Assembly (NCBI GenBank): GCA_016806645.1
Contig: JACSYO010000444.1
Location: 1,120,501 to 1,184,500, forward strand
Direction: 5' to 3'
DNA: 64,000 nucleotides
From: Ophiodon elongatus
Taxonomy: Eukaryota > Chordata > Actinopteri > Perciformes > Hexagrammidae
The notes below the pieces were generated by a model. The model was not told where the DNA came from. It did no database searches and was given only the letters and a program-made list of their open reading frames with translations. How positions within the stretch are numbered: position 1 is the first letter of the stretch; every line of letters begins with the position of its first letter. Positions 48,078 through 58,267 of this stretch are shown here, piece after piece. The position numbers were made by a program, and so were the translations under genes.

Positions 48078-48395
48078 GACTGCGGGTTGTCTCTCCAAAG
48101 ATCACATTACACCCAGTTTGGGAGGGTGAATTCGGGACCTCACCAGTCAGACTCATCTGCACCATTAGAGGCTTCTTTCCAGACAAACTGAGTGTGGAGT
48201 GGAAGCAGGACAACCAACCTCTAAACATTGTGCAAATCCAAAGGAAGCTGCAGAGTGTGGAGGAAATGGAGAAAACCTTCAGTCTAACCAATGAGATTGA
48301 GCCAAATATGAATGAGTGGGCACAGGCCTCAAGTTTTACGTGCAAGTGCATTCACAACAATCAGGAATTTCTAAAAACAATAGATATTTGTCAAT
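48078..48395 (+). CDS. Inserted Cdelta1-like exon, copy a
   Basis: 318 bases, phase 1/1, acceptor TTTATCTCAG, donor GTAAGT, fully open. It reads LRVVSPKITLHPVWEGEFGT, LICTIRGFFPDKLSVEW and SSFTCKCIHNN. Over 95% of positions appear the same as in the resident Cdelta1 at 55341. It differs in having TCKC in place of TCKS, an extra cysteine beside the domain's second Cys. It lies 618 bases after Cmu1 on the same strand, so it is the first acceptor that Cmu1 meets. Whether it is used cannot be told from DNA. Confidence 0.92.
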
Positions 48396-48496
48396 GTAAG
48401 TATGCATATCTACTTTCTCATAGCACAATATAGAAATTACTGATATATCATGAATGTTTTAAGACAGAGATAAATAAACGTTTTTTTCCCCTGAAG

Positions 48497-48793
48497 ATCA
48501 TGCAAGGGCCCCTCCTTCCATCCGCATGGAGATTCCCAGCTCCAAGACAGTAATGATGGCAGAATCCACTGTAAAAGCAACATGTTTTGTCTACACTGTT
48601 CTTGATGCCAAAGTAACCTGGATGATGAATGACAGAGTCACACCGGGTACCACAGTGAGAGAGGGCTTAAACACACCTCATTTGAGGAGTGAACTGAAGG
48701 TATCTTCAAGTCAATGGAATCAACTCAAGTCTATCACATGTAAAGCTGACCATAAGTGCTTCTCATCCACTAACAAGACTGTGAATATTGCAG
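48497..48793 (+). CDS. Inserted Cdelta2-like exon, copy a
   Basis: 297 bases, phase 1/1, acceptor CCCCTGAAG, donor GTAAGA, open. It reads PPSIRMEIPSSKTVMMAEST, ATCFVYTVLDAKVTWMMNDR and SITCKADHKCFSSTNKTVNI. Compared with Cdelta2 at 55760 it differs at a handful of residues (for example RME for HVE, SELKV for SELMV). Confidence 0.92.
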
Positions 48794-49182
48794 GTAAGAC
48801 AACTATAATATAATCTCCAATTGCTGCTCATTTTTATACAAGAACATTTCATGACCTTATTGCAAATAGGTAATTCTAGTTACAAAAACCTTTGTTGTTT
48901 TAATAATTTAACAATAATCATACTTATATAGTACTATTCATGCAATGAATGCAGAAAGAATATATTTTTTTAAGAAGACACAAGAAAATGGAAACTGAAT
49001 GAAATTAGTAAAAACAAAAATAGTGTATTAACAATAATTAATTAACACAGTTGTAAATAGCCGACCAAGATCTGAAGGTATGTATAACTGAAGAGATGAA
49101 ATCCACTCATATTTGAAAAATGTGTACATCTAATGTTTACAATGAGGCAAGTAAAGACGTAACTATCTCCTCTTTATCTCAG

Positions 49183-49500
49183 GACTGCGGGTTGTCTCTC
49201 CAAACATCACATTACACCCAGTTTGGGAGGGTGAATTCGGGACCTCACCAGTCAGACTCATCTGCACCATTAGAGGCTTCTTTCCAGACAAACTGAGTGT
49301 GGAGTGGAAGCAGGACAACCAACCTCTAAACATTGTGCAAATCCAAAGGAAGCTGCAGAGTGTGGAGGAAATGGAGAAAACCTTCAGTCTAACCAATGAG
49401 ATTGAGCCAAATATGAATGAGTGGGCACAGGCCTCAAGTTTTACGTGCAAGTGCATTCACAACAATCAGGAATTTCTAAAAACAATAGATATTTGTCAAT
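49183..49500 (+). CDS. Inserted Cdelta1-like exon, copy b
   Basis: 318 bases, open, same splice sites as copy a. It differs from copy a at one visible residue (SPNIT for SPKIT, as in the resident Cdelta1; this restores an N-glycosylation sequon). It keeps the extra Cys (TCKC) shared only with copy a. Confidence 0.92.
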
Positions 49501-49601
49501 GTAAGTATGCATATCTACTTTCTCATAGCACAATATAGAAATTACTGATATATCATGAATGTTTTAAGACAGAGATAAATAAACGTTTTTTTCCCTTGAA
49601 G

Positions 49602-49898
49602 ATCATGCAAGGGCCCCTCCTTCCATCCGCATGGAGATTCCCAGCTCCAAGACAGTAATGATGGCAGAATCCACTGTAAAAGCAACATGTTTTGTCCACA
49701 CTGTTCTTGATGCCAAAGTGACCTGGATGATGAATGACAGAGTCACACCGGGTACCACAGTGAGAAAGGGCTTAAACACACCTCATTTGAGGAGTGAACT
49801 GAAGGTATCTTCAAGTCAATGGAATCAACTCAAGTCTATCACATGTAAAGCTGACCATAAGTGCTTCTCATCCACTAACAAGACTGTGAATATTGCAG
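49602..49898 (+). CDS. Inserted Cdelta2-like exon, copy b
   Basis: 297 bases, open, phase 1/1. The acceptor tract has one C-to-T change (CCCTTGAAG). Changes from copy a: FVHTV for FVYTV and TVRKG for TVREG. It is followed by the partial third intron unit and then a 1.1-kb intron to Cmu2. Confidence 0.92.
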
Positions 49899-50836
49899 GT
49901 AAGACAACTATAATATAATCTCCAATTGCTGCTCATTTTTATACAAGAACATTTCATGACCTTATTGCAAATAGGTAATTCTAGTTACAAAAACCTTTGT
50001 TGTTTTAATAATTTAACAATAATCATACTTATATAGTACTATTCATGCAATGAATGCAGAAAGAATATATTTTTTTAAGAAGACACAAGAAAATGGAAAC
50101 TGAATGAAATTAGTAAAAACAAAAATAGTGTATTAACAATAATTAATTAACACAGTTGTAAATAGCCGAAGCGTTATACGCTCAATAAGTATACTAAGTC
50201 TAAGTCTCTAAGTTGATCTTTATTATTTCGTTTTGTGTGTTTTCCTGGGAAATGTTATGAGAGGAGCCGTTATGTTTACACGCGTGAAATACACATAAAA
50301 GAGAGGGATAATTGGTTTAAATATTTAAGAAAAATCTATTCCAATCTGTCATTTGAAAAAAATATCAATAGAGTGAAGAGCCTGAAAATAAAATGCTACT
50401 AAATGAAATAGCTTGACATATCCATATCAAATATTTTTTATTTCATAATAGGCCTAACAGACTAACCAAAGAGTGAGGTGGAACAAGAAGGCTGAAGCTC
50501 TGCTGCTGATAATTTAATTATTTGCTTATATACTGTATGTCCTCTGCACCCGTCTCTGAACAGATTATTGCAATGTGTTCTGCTTTTTTCCATCTGTCCG
50601 CATACTCCTCGTTCCTTTTTATGTCAGTCTGCCCCCACTTCCACGGTTTGTTGATTATTAACATTAAATCTTTGTTTGCTTGCCGGAGCAGTCAATGTAT
50701 ATGCAGAAGCGAGCATTAAAGCTCTGCTGTTCTATTATGTACATTTTTTTTACTATGAAAATCCTTTTTCTTTTACATTTTTTCCACACAATTTAGTAAC
50801 AAGCTACAGTAAGTGTTAATCTGAGGAGCGCAATCA

Positions 50837-50844
50837 ATTTGCAT
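50837..50844 (-). promoter_or_regulatory. Exact immunoglobulin octamer in the intron before Cmu2
   Basis: ATTTGCAT, the complement of ATGCAAAT, 150 bases 5' of Cmu2. Single octamers occur by chance at this window size, so a role is unproven. Confidence 0.3.
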
Positions 50845-50994
50845 GTTGCGCACATTAGTACAGAAAAAGCATAGTCTATAGTAATTTAACTTACATGAGC
50901 ATTTTACCACATTTTTCACCATTGCTTCTGCATATATATAAATTATTCCCTGCTTCTGTATACATATATATTTGTGTATATGTTTGTTTTTCAG

Positions 50995-51339
50995 CTGTGT
51001 TTTGTAAAGAGCCAACTCTTAAAGTATTGGCCTCCTCTGATGAGGGAACCGAGGCTTCCTTCTCCTGCGTTGCCAAAGATTTTTCACCAAAAGATTATGA
51101 GATCAAATGGCTGAAAAACGACAAGGAAATCACCAACAAAATATCTGAAATCAAAACACTTACTCCCGAGGGAACAGTGTATGCGAATGGAACTGAAGTG
51201 TACAGTGCAGCAAGTTCTCTCATGCTGCCATCCAGTGAGTGGACTGATAACACAAGGTTAACATGCGAGTTTAAGGGGAAACATCAACGGTGTTTAACAT
51301 CCAAGAATTCATCTGTGAACTACAAAACTGTCGAACATA
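50995..51339 (+). CDS. ighm: IgM constant domain Cmu2
   Basis: Phase 1/1 exon after TTTTTCAG. It reads TVFCKEPTLKVLASSDEGTE, FSCVAKDFSPKDYEIKWLK and ASSLMLPSSEWTDNTRLTC, the standard teleost Cmu2. The Cys in VFCKEP is the likely inter-heavy-chain bond. The distance from Cmu1 is 3.5 kb because of the inserted Cdelta units. Confidence 0.96.
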
Positions 51340-51450
51340 GTGAGTAAATTCTTACTTTTTCTTCAAAAACATTTAATGTAAATTTAATTACATTTTCTGT
51401 TTTGCGGCTATTTCTATTAAATAATTATTCATTAATTCCTTACTTAGCAG

Positions 51451-51768
51451 ATGAAGGATGTCCTCATGCAGATGCGGAGGTAACGATTGAAGGCCCCACA
51501 ATGGAGGACATGTTTTTACACAGAAAAGGAACTGTATCATGTAATGTCAACGTAAAAAAACCATCCGTCGATACGATTTGGTGGGAGAACCAGCGTGGAG
51601 AGGCAATAGCTGGAGCCTTAAAATCCCCCAATAAAGGATTTCAAGGCTTAATAAGCGTTCCACTTGACATCGGGTATGAAGAATGGAGCCAGGGGACAAA
51701 GTTCTACTGCTATGTTAACAATACCAATTGGGTGGAACCACTTAAGAAACCCTATCAAAGGATTATCG
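51451..51768 (+). CDS. ighm: IgM constant domain Cmu3
   Basis: It reads EGCPHADAEVTIEGPTMED, GTVSCNVNVKKPSVDTIWWE and TKFYCYVNNTNW. The acceptor is a tandem TTAGCAG: use of the first AG (exon from 51448) would add one in-frame codon. In teleosts the membrane form joins Cmu3 directly to TM1; the phase-1 donor (GTAAGA) here fits the TM1 exon at 53231. Confidence 0.95.
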
Positions 51769-51943
51769 GTAAGAAAACAAACCAGCAACTGTGCACTAAA
51801 AGTCTGTGTTTAATTCCTCTTGTTATGCCATCTAACATGTTGTGAGTGTAATTTCCAAGTGTATTTTGTAACAGAGGTTTTCTACAGTACTGTTGGTACT
51901 TGTATCTGTGGCAGGAGCTCTAAATGTTCTCTCACGCTTGCAG

Positions 51944-52338
51944 GAGGAGAGACTCAACGACCTTCAGTGTTTATGCTGCCGCCACTAGAACATACTATAA
52001 AAGAAATGGTGACCCTGACTTGCTATGTGAAAGACTTCTTCCCTCAGGAAGTTTTTGTGTCTTGGCTTGTTGATGACGAAAAAGCAGACTCAACATACAG
52101 TTTCCATACCACAAACGCTGTAGGAAACCATGGATCCTATTCTGCTTATGGCCAGTTATCTCTCAGCCTTGAGCAGTGGAAAAACAATGACATGGTGTTT
52201 AGCTGTGTCGTTTACCACGAGTCTGTGGCTAACACAACTAGAGCTATTGTCAGGTCCATTGGGCACAGAACATTTGAAAGAACCAACCTGGTCAACCTCA
52301 ACATGAACATCCCTGAAACGTCGTGCAAGCCCCAGTAG
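51944..52338 (+). CDS. ighm: IgM constant domain Cmu4 with secretory tail
   Basis: It reads TQRPSVFMLPPLEHTIKEMV, TCYVKDFFPQEVFVSWLVDD, YSAYGQLSLSLEQWKNNDMV and FSCVVYHESV, then the secretory tail TNLVNLNMNIPETSCKPQ and stop. The tail's penultimate Cys region and NxS/T-type sequence resemble other fish IgM tails used for tetramer assembly. Confidence 0.97.
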
Positions 52339-52438
52339 ATGTTATTGTGTGTCGCTGTGTCTTCTGCTGTTTGTTGTTTGATGTTTGTTGCTTGTGATAT
52401 GACATTGTGATTGTCTTTTTAATGCTTATCAAAATCAA

Positions 52439-52444
52439 AATAAA
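52439..52444 (+). terminator. Poly(A) signal for secreted IgM
   Basis: AATAAA, 101 bases after the secretory stop. Confidence 0.75.
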
Positions 52445-53230
52445 AAAAAAGCTCTTTGCAAACTCTGTTGATGTATGTCGCATGCTGTTCATGTCTTTAT
52501 TTAACAAATATGTTGAGCTACATGTTTGTCAAGTGTAGTGTCACAGTGCTATCCTAATGCAACACAAATTAGGTGTAGCTATTACCATGTTTGGTAACAA
52601 CATATCACACTTACCACATTATATTGTATTAACTAGAATAACGCCACCACAACCCACTAACTTTAGCAACAATTTAACTCAATTTAAATCCTATTTGTTC
52701 ATTGTTATTTGTAGACGGTGCATTGTTCGTGTGACTTGTCTTTGTGTATGTGTTTCCTCCACTGGGTCTTGCACCCCGTTCACAAGAAAGGTGATTGTTT
52801 AAGGTCTAACTCCAGCTCTTTGGTCTTTCCATCTAATGATTAATATATTAATTCACAAGCCAAGTCATGCCTTCCACACCATTAATGGAGACTTTCAAAA
52901 GCAATTCAGGATCATTGTAGGACGACTTAAATCAACATAATCAAATAAAGTTCAAGACTTGCATAACAATTAGGTCTTATGGTACATTCATAAAGTAACA
53001 AGACATATGCCAATACGATTCTTTTAATTTGAGGTTGTCTATTTAAAACTTGTACTGATTGACTAAAGTGATTGATTTACTGATTAGATCCAGTCTGACC
53101 CGCTAGGTTAAACAATAAATTACCCTTCTGCAAATAGAATTTGGTCTTTGATAGAATTTGGTCACTGTCTCATGAGCTACTGGTCAAGGCTGCCTTTGTC
53201 GAAAGTGTTAACTGAATAATTACTGTCCAG

Positions 53231-53361
53231 TATATCCAGACTTCAAAGAAGGCAACAGTACAATGAAGGCAGACGAAGATAACATGGGAAGCACAGCCCT
53301 CACCTTCATCCTTCTCTTCCTCATCACTCTGCTGTTCACCATTGGAACCACTGCTTTCAAG
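53231..53361 (+). CDS. ighm: IgM transmembrane exon 1
   Basis: After TACTGTCCAG. It joins in frame from Cmu3 (phase 1) and reads YPDFKEGNSTMKADEDNMG, then the TM segment (STALTFILLFLITLLFTIGT) and TAFK. It ends phase 0 at GTAATG. The region between Cmu4 and this exon (52445-53230) shows no other gene. Confidence 0.94.
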
Positions 53362-54440
53362 GTAATGATGAATTTTTATGTGAGAGTTGTACACAGATTT
53401 GGATTTAACCAGTAAAAGACAACTGAGTAAATAGTTTTATGTATTCCCACAACACAGATGTGTTGACAGAGAAATCCTCTAACATGAAGAGTGAAAAAGG
53501 TTCATACAGGGTATAGCCATGATAATAATAATAATTTACATCAGTAAATAACGTATTGCTGCTGTAATAACTACTTTATTTAACGTGGCAATCTCAAAGA
53601 TTTTCATTTAAATAAATGTATTTTAAGTCACTATCTATTGCCGAAGGGGGTAGCACAATGGTGATTGAGCCTATGGCCCACTGAGGAAAGTGTTGGAATA
53701 TTTCTATAGTTGCAATATTACGAACTGGGTGTTGGTGGCATTCCTGGACAGAAATGCTACGCCAACGTTTTTCTCCATTGTATACACAGAAAATGGAGTA
53801 CACAATTCTGAAAACTTGAAGCTCATGTAACAAAAACAGGACTGAAATATTAAGGATTAACACTCTGACCAATAACTAAAATTACTATCTTTTTACATAT
53901 TGCATTTTTATACTCAATTCTAAATGTGTCTGCAACAAAAGCTCAACTATCAATGAATAATACATGCATGTTAAGGTGGTGAACACAATAACAGCAGTAC
54001 TTGTGCAATTTAATGCTTTGCAATATTATAAACTTAAAATAAAAGTAATCTTTGTAAAGCATAAAGTGTTTTACAAAACTATACGAGAGAGATGTTGAAT
54101 CAACTCTTTGGTAATGTGTGTTATACTGAGTTGACAACAAGTTCAAATTTGATATTATATATTATAATTGCACTGTGTAATATTATTATATATAATATTA
54201 TACAGTGCAATAAATTGTCAATACACTATATTATTATATTATATTATATTATATTGAACTGAATAATAGTTTACACATATTGCTGTAATTGTGGGTCATA
54301 GGTAAATAAGCTAAATTAATTTATAAATTAAGTCCAACAAACTGCAAGAGAAGGCAGGTGTAACATTTTGTTTATTCCATATGTTGATACTTTTATTTTA
54401 TAATATTACTAATCCATATATTTGTTTTCTGTCTTTTCAG

Positions 54441-54449
54441 GTTAAATGA
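54441..54449 (+). CDS. ighm: IgM transmembrane exon 2 (Val-Lys, stop)
   Basis: After CTGTCTTTTCAG, GTTAAATGA encodes VK and stop, the minimal cytoplasmic tail usual for fish membrane IgM. A poly(A) signal AATAAA lies at 54579-54584. Confidence 0.88.
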   Translation, partial: VK

Positions 54450-55220
54450 AACAAGGTGAAACTTTTGTTTAAAAAAAAAAAGAAAAGTCATACATTTCTT
54501 GTTATGTACTCAGAGTATGTAAGTAATCACAATTGTCCATTTTCATTTTAATTACGAGAGCTTTCTGTCTTTTTTGAAAATAAATAGTTAAATGAAGATA
54601 ACCATTGATGTTGCTCCCACTTTTTTTCTTTCATTATTTTGAAATTGTTCATACTGCCTGTAATTTCACCTATAAACAACCATTAATAATACTCACAACA
54701 GTACTTAATTTCTTTTTTTCAAGCATTTCAAGCATTTTATCCTTTAAAAAATAATTATGCAACATGTTCATATGTTCATCACCTCCCTGTCACCTGGAGT
54801 CATCAGCCCATGTTCAACTTAATATGAAAATTTGAAGATTTACAGTTGATAAGTTCTCGGGTCTAATATTAACAGAGTCGAGAACTAAAACCTTACAATG
54901 TCATGAGAAGCCATGTAAAGTCCTTCTGAAAACATGTAAAGTGATATGAGACATTTAAATGTGCACTCTGTTTCTCTAACTGACTTTGCATTGTTTCACT
55001 TCTGTATTTTGGTACTTTTTTGGGACCTGGGTGTTACTCAATGCTTCCGCTTGCTGCTAGCCTTGATCACTCTGTCCTGCCATGCTGCGACATCTGTGCA
55101 ACCGCCCCCAGCCCTGTCTCCACCTGACTATAATACACCAGACACTGTAAAAGTACAACTCTGTCATCTAGCCTCAATACAAATATATTATATTTAGAAC
55201 TGAGAGAAAACAGGTTACCT
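54450..55220. other. Cmu-Cdelta intergenic stretch
   Basis: 3' UTR and AT-rich sequence. In teleosts the main IgH enhancer lies between Cmu TM and Cdelta, so a regulatory role here is likely from family knowledge. I see no exact octamer in the stretch and cannot map an enhancer. Confidence 0.4.
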
Positions 55221-55340
55221 GACCAAGATCTGAAGGTATGTATAACTGAAGAGATGAAATCCACTCATATTTGAAAAATGTGTACATCTAATGTTTACAA
55301 TGAGGCAAGTAAAGACGTAACTATCTCCTCTTTATCTCAG

Positions 55341-55658
55341 GACTGCGGGTTGTCTCTCCAAACATCACATTACACCCAGTTTGGGAGGGTGAATTCGGGA
55401 CCTCACCAGTCAGACTCATCTGCACCATTAGAGGCTTCTTTCCAGACAAACTGAGTGTGGAGTGGAAGCAGGACAACCAACCTCTAAACATTGTGCAAAT
55501 CCAAAGGAAGCTGCAGAGTGTGGAGGAAATGGAGAAAACCTTCAGTCTAACCAATGAGATTGAGCCAAATATGACTGAGTGGGCACAGGCCTCAAGTTTT
55601 ACGTGCAAGTCCATTCACAACAATCAGGAATTTCTAAAAACAATAGGTATTTGTCAAT
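55341..55658 (+). CDS. ighd: IgD constant domain Cdelta1 (resident copy)
   Basis: 318 bases, phase 1/1, acceptor TTTATCTCAG. It reads VVSPNITLHPVWEGEFGTSP, CTIRGFFPDKLSVEW and FTCKSIHNN, typical of teleost Cdelta1. It is the normal splice partner of Cmu1 in IgD. Homology with the inserted copies starts at 55221. Confidence 0.95.
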
Positions 55659-55759
55659 GTAAGTATGCATATCTATTTTCTCATAGCACAATATAGAAAT
55701 TACTGATATATCATGAATGTTTTAAGACAGAGATAAATAAACGTTTTTTTCCCCTGAAG

Positions 55760-56056
55760 ATCATGCAATGGCCCCTCCTTCCATCCACGTGGAGATTCCC
55801 AGCTTCAAGACAGTAATGATGGCAGAATCCACTGTAAAAGCAACATGTTTTGTCTACACTGTTCTTGATGCCAAAGTGACCTGGATGATGAATGACAGAG
55901 TCACACCGGGAAGCACAGTGAGAGAGGGCTTAAACACACCTCATTTGATGAGTGAACTGATGGTTTCTTCAAGTCAATGGAAACAACTCAAGTCTATCAC
56001 ATGTAAAGCTGACCATAAGTGCTTCTCATCCACTAACAGGACTGTGAATATTGCAG
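55760..56056 (+). CDS. ighd: IgD constant domain Cdelta2 (resident copy)
   Basis: Phase 1/1. It reads APPSIHVEIPSFKTVMMAES, ATCFVYTVLDAKVTWMMN and ITCKADHKCFSSTNRTVNI. Homology to the inserted copies ends about 16 bases into the following intron, at about 56073. Confidence 0.95.
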
Positions 56057-56151
56057 GTAAGACAACTATACACCATGAAAATCAGAAGTATTGTGAAGGC
56101 AAAGTGCATAAAAGAATAAAGTCTGCTTGGTTTTCTTTTTGTATTATCCAG

Positions 56152-56465
56152 GGCCTGCAGTTACAGCACCATTGGTTGAGATCAGGAGATCTCTCAAAGA
56201 TTTGCTGAAAGGAGACAGTGCTGTGCTGGAGTGTGATGTCACAGCACTCTCATCACTTGTCCTGGCCATCACCTTTCAAGCCAACAGTGTTGACATCTCT
56301 GACAAACAGTATGTTGAACTTCCTGAAGCCCCAGGCCTCCTTTCAATCAGTAGAAGTTTCTCTGTTCCTTCAAGTCAATGGAAGAAAGACACAAGTTTCT
56401 CCTGCAAAGTGGACCAAGGATTCTCCAGCAGCTTTTTGAGTCAAACTCCACAGGCAATTTCTTTG
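56152..56465 (+). pseudogene. ighd: IgD Cdelta3 exon with a frame-breaking insertion
   Basis: Starts after TATTATCCAG. It reads GPAVTAPLVEIRRSLKDLLK, LECDVTALSS and SRSFSVPSSQWKKDTSFSCK. Near the 3' end a run of five T's (about 56433-56437, in AGCTTTTTGAG) shifts the reading. The exon is 314 bases and ends phase 0 at its GTGAGA donor, while Cdelta4 needs phase 1; splicing as drawn meets a stop soon after. With two fewer T's the exon would be phase 1 and read the usual STGN-type ending. Either a true disabling mutation or a homopolymer sequencing error. Skipping the exon keeps frame. Confidence 0.8.
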
Positions 56466-56582
56466 GTGAGAGGAGTAATTATTTTTTCCTTTAGTGGCAG
56501 TTGATTTCATGTTTCACACTAAATTTGTTTGTGACAGACACATTCATTGATTAATAAATGCACTGATTCATTTCTTATTTAG

Positions 56583-56867
56583 TTGACGCATCAATGGAAC
56601 TTCTTCTGGCCCCCAGTGAAGAGTTAGGGCCACAGAGACTACTATGCTTTGCCTGGGGCGTCAACCCTCAAATTAAATGGTCTTCTGAGTCCCAGCACAG
56701 CGCTTCATCAACCAATGACATCAGCATGGGTGAAGATGGACGTGTGGCAGTAACCAGTCAACTTCATGTCACTCGTGCAGAGTGGGAAACAGGAAACATC
56801 TTCACATGTGAAGTATCTGACAAGTCTCTGAACACAAATGTGAGCAAGGACATCAGCCTCTGCTCAG
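56583..56867 (+). CDS. ighd: IgD constant domain Cdelta4
   Basis: Phase 1/1. It reads VDASMELLLAPSEELGPQRL, WGVNPQIKWSSESQ and FTCEVSDKSLNTNVSKDISL. A short domain (about 95 residues), as in other fish IgD. Confidence 0.95.
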
Positions 56868-56999
56868 GTAAAATGAAAACATAATTGCTTGAGAATAAAT
56901 GTATTCATCATCCATTAAGCATGAGACCGTTTTTTTTCTCATAACCATTACTTGATGGGTTTCATTTGATACCACTTCAATGTCACATTCTTTTTTCAG

Positions 57000-57326
57000 T
57001 TACTCCTGCATCATCTCAGATAGTTGGCGTATATGTTCAGGGACCACCACTCGAGGAGCTTCAGAACAAGGGACAAGTGACTATCACCTGTCTTCTGGTC
57101 GGTCCTTCTCTTAATGATTTCTCCGTCACCTGGAAAGTAGGTGTGAACCGTTATTCCCTGAATGTCCACAAGGAGCCTCCAGTGAGTCACAGCAATGGGA
57201 CAGAAACTTTGCGGACTTCCCTCAATGTGTCAGCGGAGGATTGGCATGCATTTGAACAAGTGTCTTGTGAGGCCAAGCACCGATGTTCAAACCAGGGCTA
57301 TGAGGACCATATAACCAAAACCAAAG
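57000..57326 (+). CDS. ighd: IgD constant domain Cdelta5
   Basis: Phase 1/1 after TTTTTTCAG. It reads SSQIVGVYVQGPPLEELQNK, TITCLLVGPSLNDFSVTWKV and VSCEAKHRCSNQGYEDHITK. Contains sequons such as NGT. Confidence 0.95.
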
Positions 57327-57552
57327 GTAGTGTTATGCAGAAAAGGCATGGATTTGTTTCTTTGTGATTGCTTATAACCGTTTCTGAATTTGTAGAGAGT
57401 TCAACATAGGCAAGAGTGCATCAGAAACTCAACATTAAAAAAATAATATTGTCGTTGATGTTTGTGTATGTTGTGACTGACTAAATTATTAGATTGAAAT
57501 GGTAAAAATATAAAACTTAATTTACTTTTGTCTTCTTTTTGTTTTTCTCAAG

Positions 57553-57870
57553 AGCTGTATCCACCAGCAGTGAAGATAATACAGCCAACTGCATATGACC
57601 TTTCTACCTCAGACGTCCTCGCACTTATTTGCCTAGTCTCTGGATTTTTCCCGTCTACTATCATAGTGTACTGGGAGGAGAATGGCCAGAGACTCCCTTC
57701 AACTCACTTCACCAACAGTCCAACATGGAAATACACAGGGACGGGCACATATTCAATGAGCAGCAGACTAAACACATCAAAAACTGCGGACAATGAGTCT
57801 ACGTATTCTTGTGTTGTCAGACATGAGTCATCTGAAATGCCTTTTGAAAGCACTATAAAGGATGTGTTTG
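57553..57870 (+). CDS. ighd: IgD constant domain Cdelta6
   Basis: Phase 1/1. It reads ELYPPAVKIIQPTAYDLSTS, LICLVSGFFPSTIIVYWEEN and YSCVVRHESSEMPFESTIKD. Best conserved of the Cdelta domains. Confidence 0.95.
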
Positions 57871-58267
57871 GTGAGCTGGCAATTAGCATTAAGTAAATTA
57901 CAGTTTACTGGTGTAGTTCATTTCGTAGCTAGAGATCAGTATAGAATCAGGGCCATTACAGATTTATTTGATTGATTCCATCAGCTAAAATAAAGACAAT
58001 CAAAATCCTATCCGATACTGTATACTACTGTGTTTTATCCACCTTAGCCTGCCCTCAATGTTAGTAACTCAATAGCAGTTTAGTGTAAGCACAAAGCTAA
58101 AGAAGAAAAGAAGTATAACGCCTTTAGAACAATTGCTCTCACTTGATTAAATTGATTTACATTTTTTATGAAAGCATTTAAATCCAAATGTTTCTTGTTT
58201 TTCTTGCTCCATGACCTTCGGCAAAATAAATTCATTGACAAAAACCTTTCATGACTATTTTCCGCAG

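Larger units (their letters stand above)
47701..50168 (+). repeat. Tandem ~1.1-kb unit carrying Cdelta1-Cdelta2, in the Cmu1-Cmu2 intron
   Basis: Unit 1 spans 47701-48806, unit 2 spans 48807-49911, and a partial unit 3 (first 257 bases only) spans 49912-50168. Each full unit is about 257 bases of local intron (from AATATAATCTCCAATTGCTG to TAAATAGCCG) plus about 850 bases matching the Cdelta locus from 55221 (GACCAAGATCTGAAGG) to about 56073 (GGTAAGACAACTATA). The units differ by a few substitutions and a one-base indel in the first 60 bases. The partial third unit stops exactly where the Cdelta-derived part begins in the others. This is what insertion of the Cdelta piece followed by tandem duplication would leave. 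Confidence 0.93.

Noticed and set aside
48885..48905. ACAAAAACC nonamer-like sequences in the inserted delta units (also near 49988 and 58239)
   Set aside because: No heptamer lies at 12 or 23 bases, so they are not recombination signals.
48058..49456. Minus-strand ORFs of 97 residues repeated at 48058, 49163 and 55321
   Set aside because: They are antisense shadows of the Cdelta1 exons; repetition only reflects the exon duplication.
47701..50168. Assembly artefact as the sole explanation of the delta-in-mu insertion
   Set aside because: Not excluded, but the copies differ from each other and from the resident exons at several sites, and the breakpoints join host intron to Cdelta sequence cleanly; it was kept as a finding with this caveat.
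50522..50719. 65-residue ORF in the Cmu1-Cmu2 intron
   Set aside because: No splice context, no resemblance to an Ig domain; a chance ORF.
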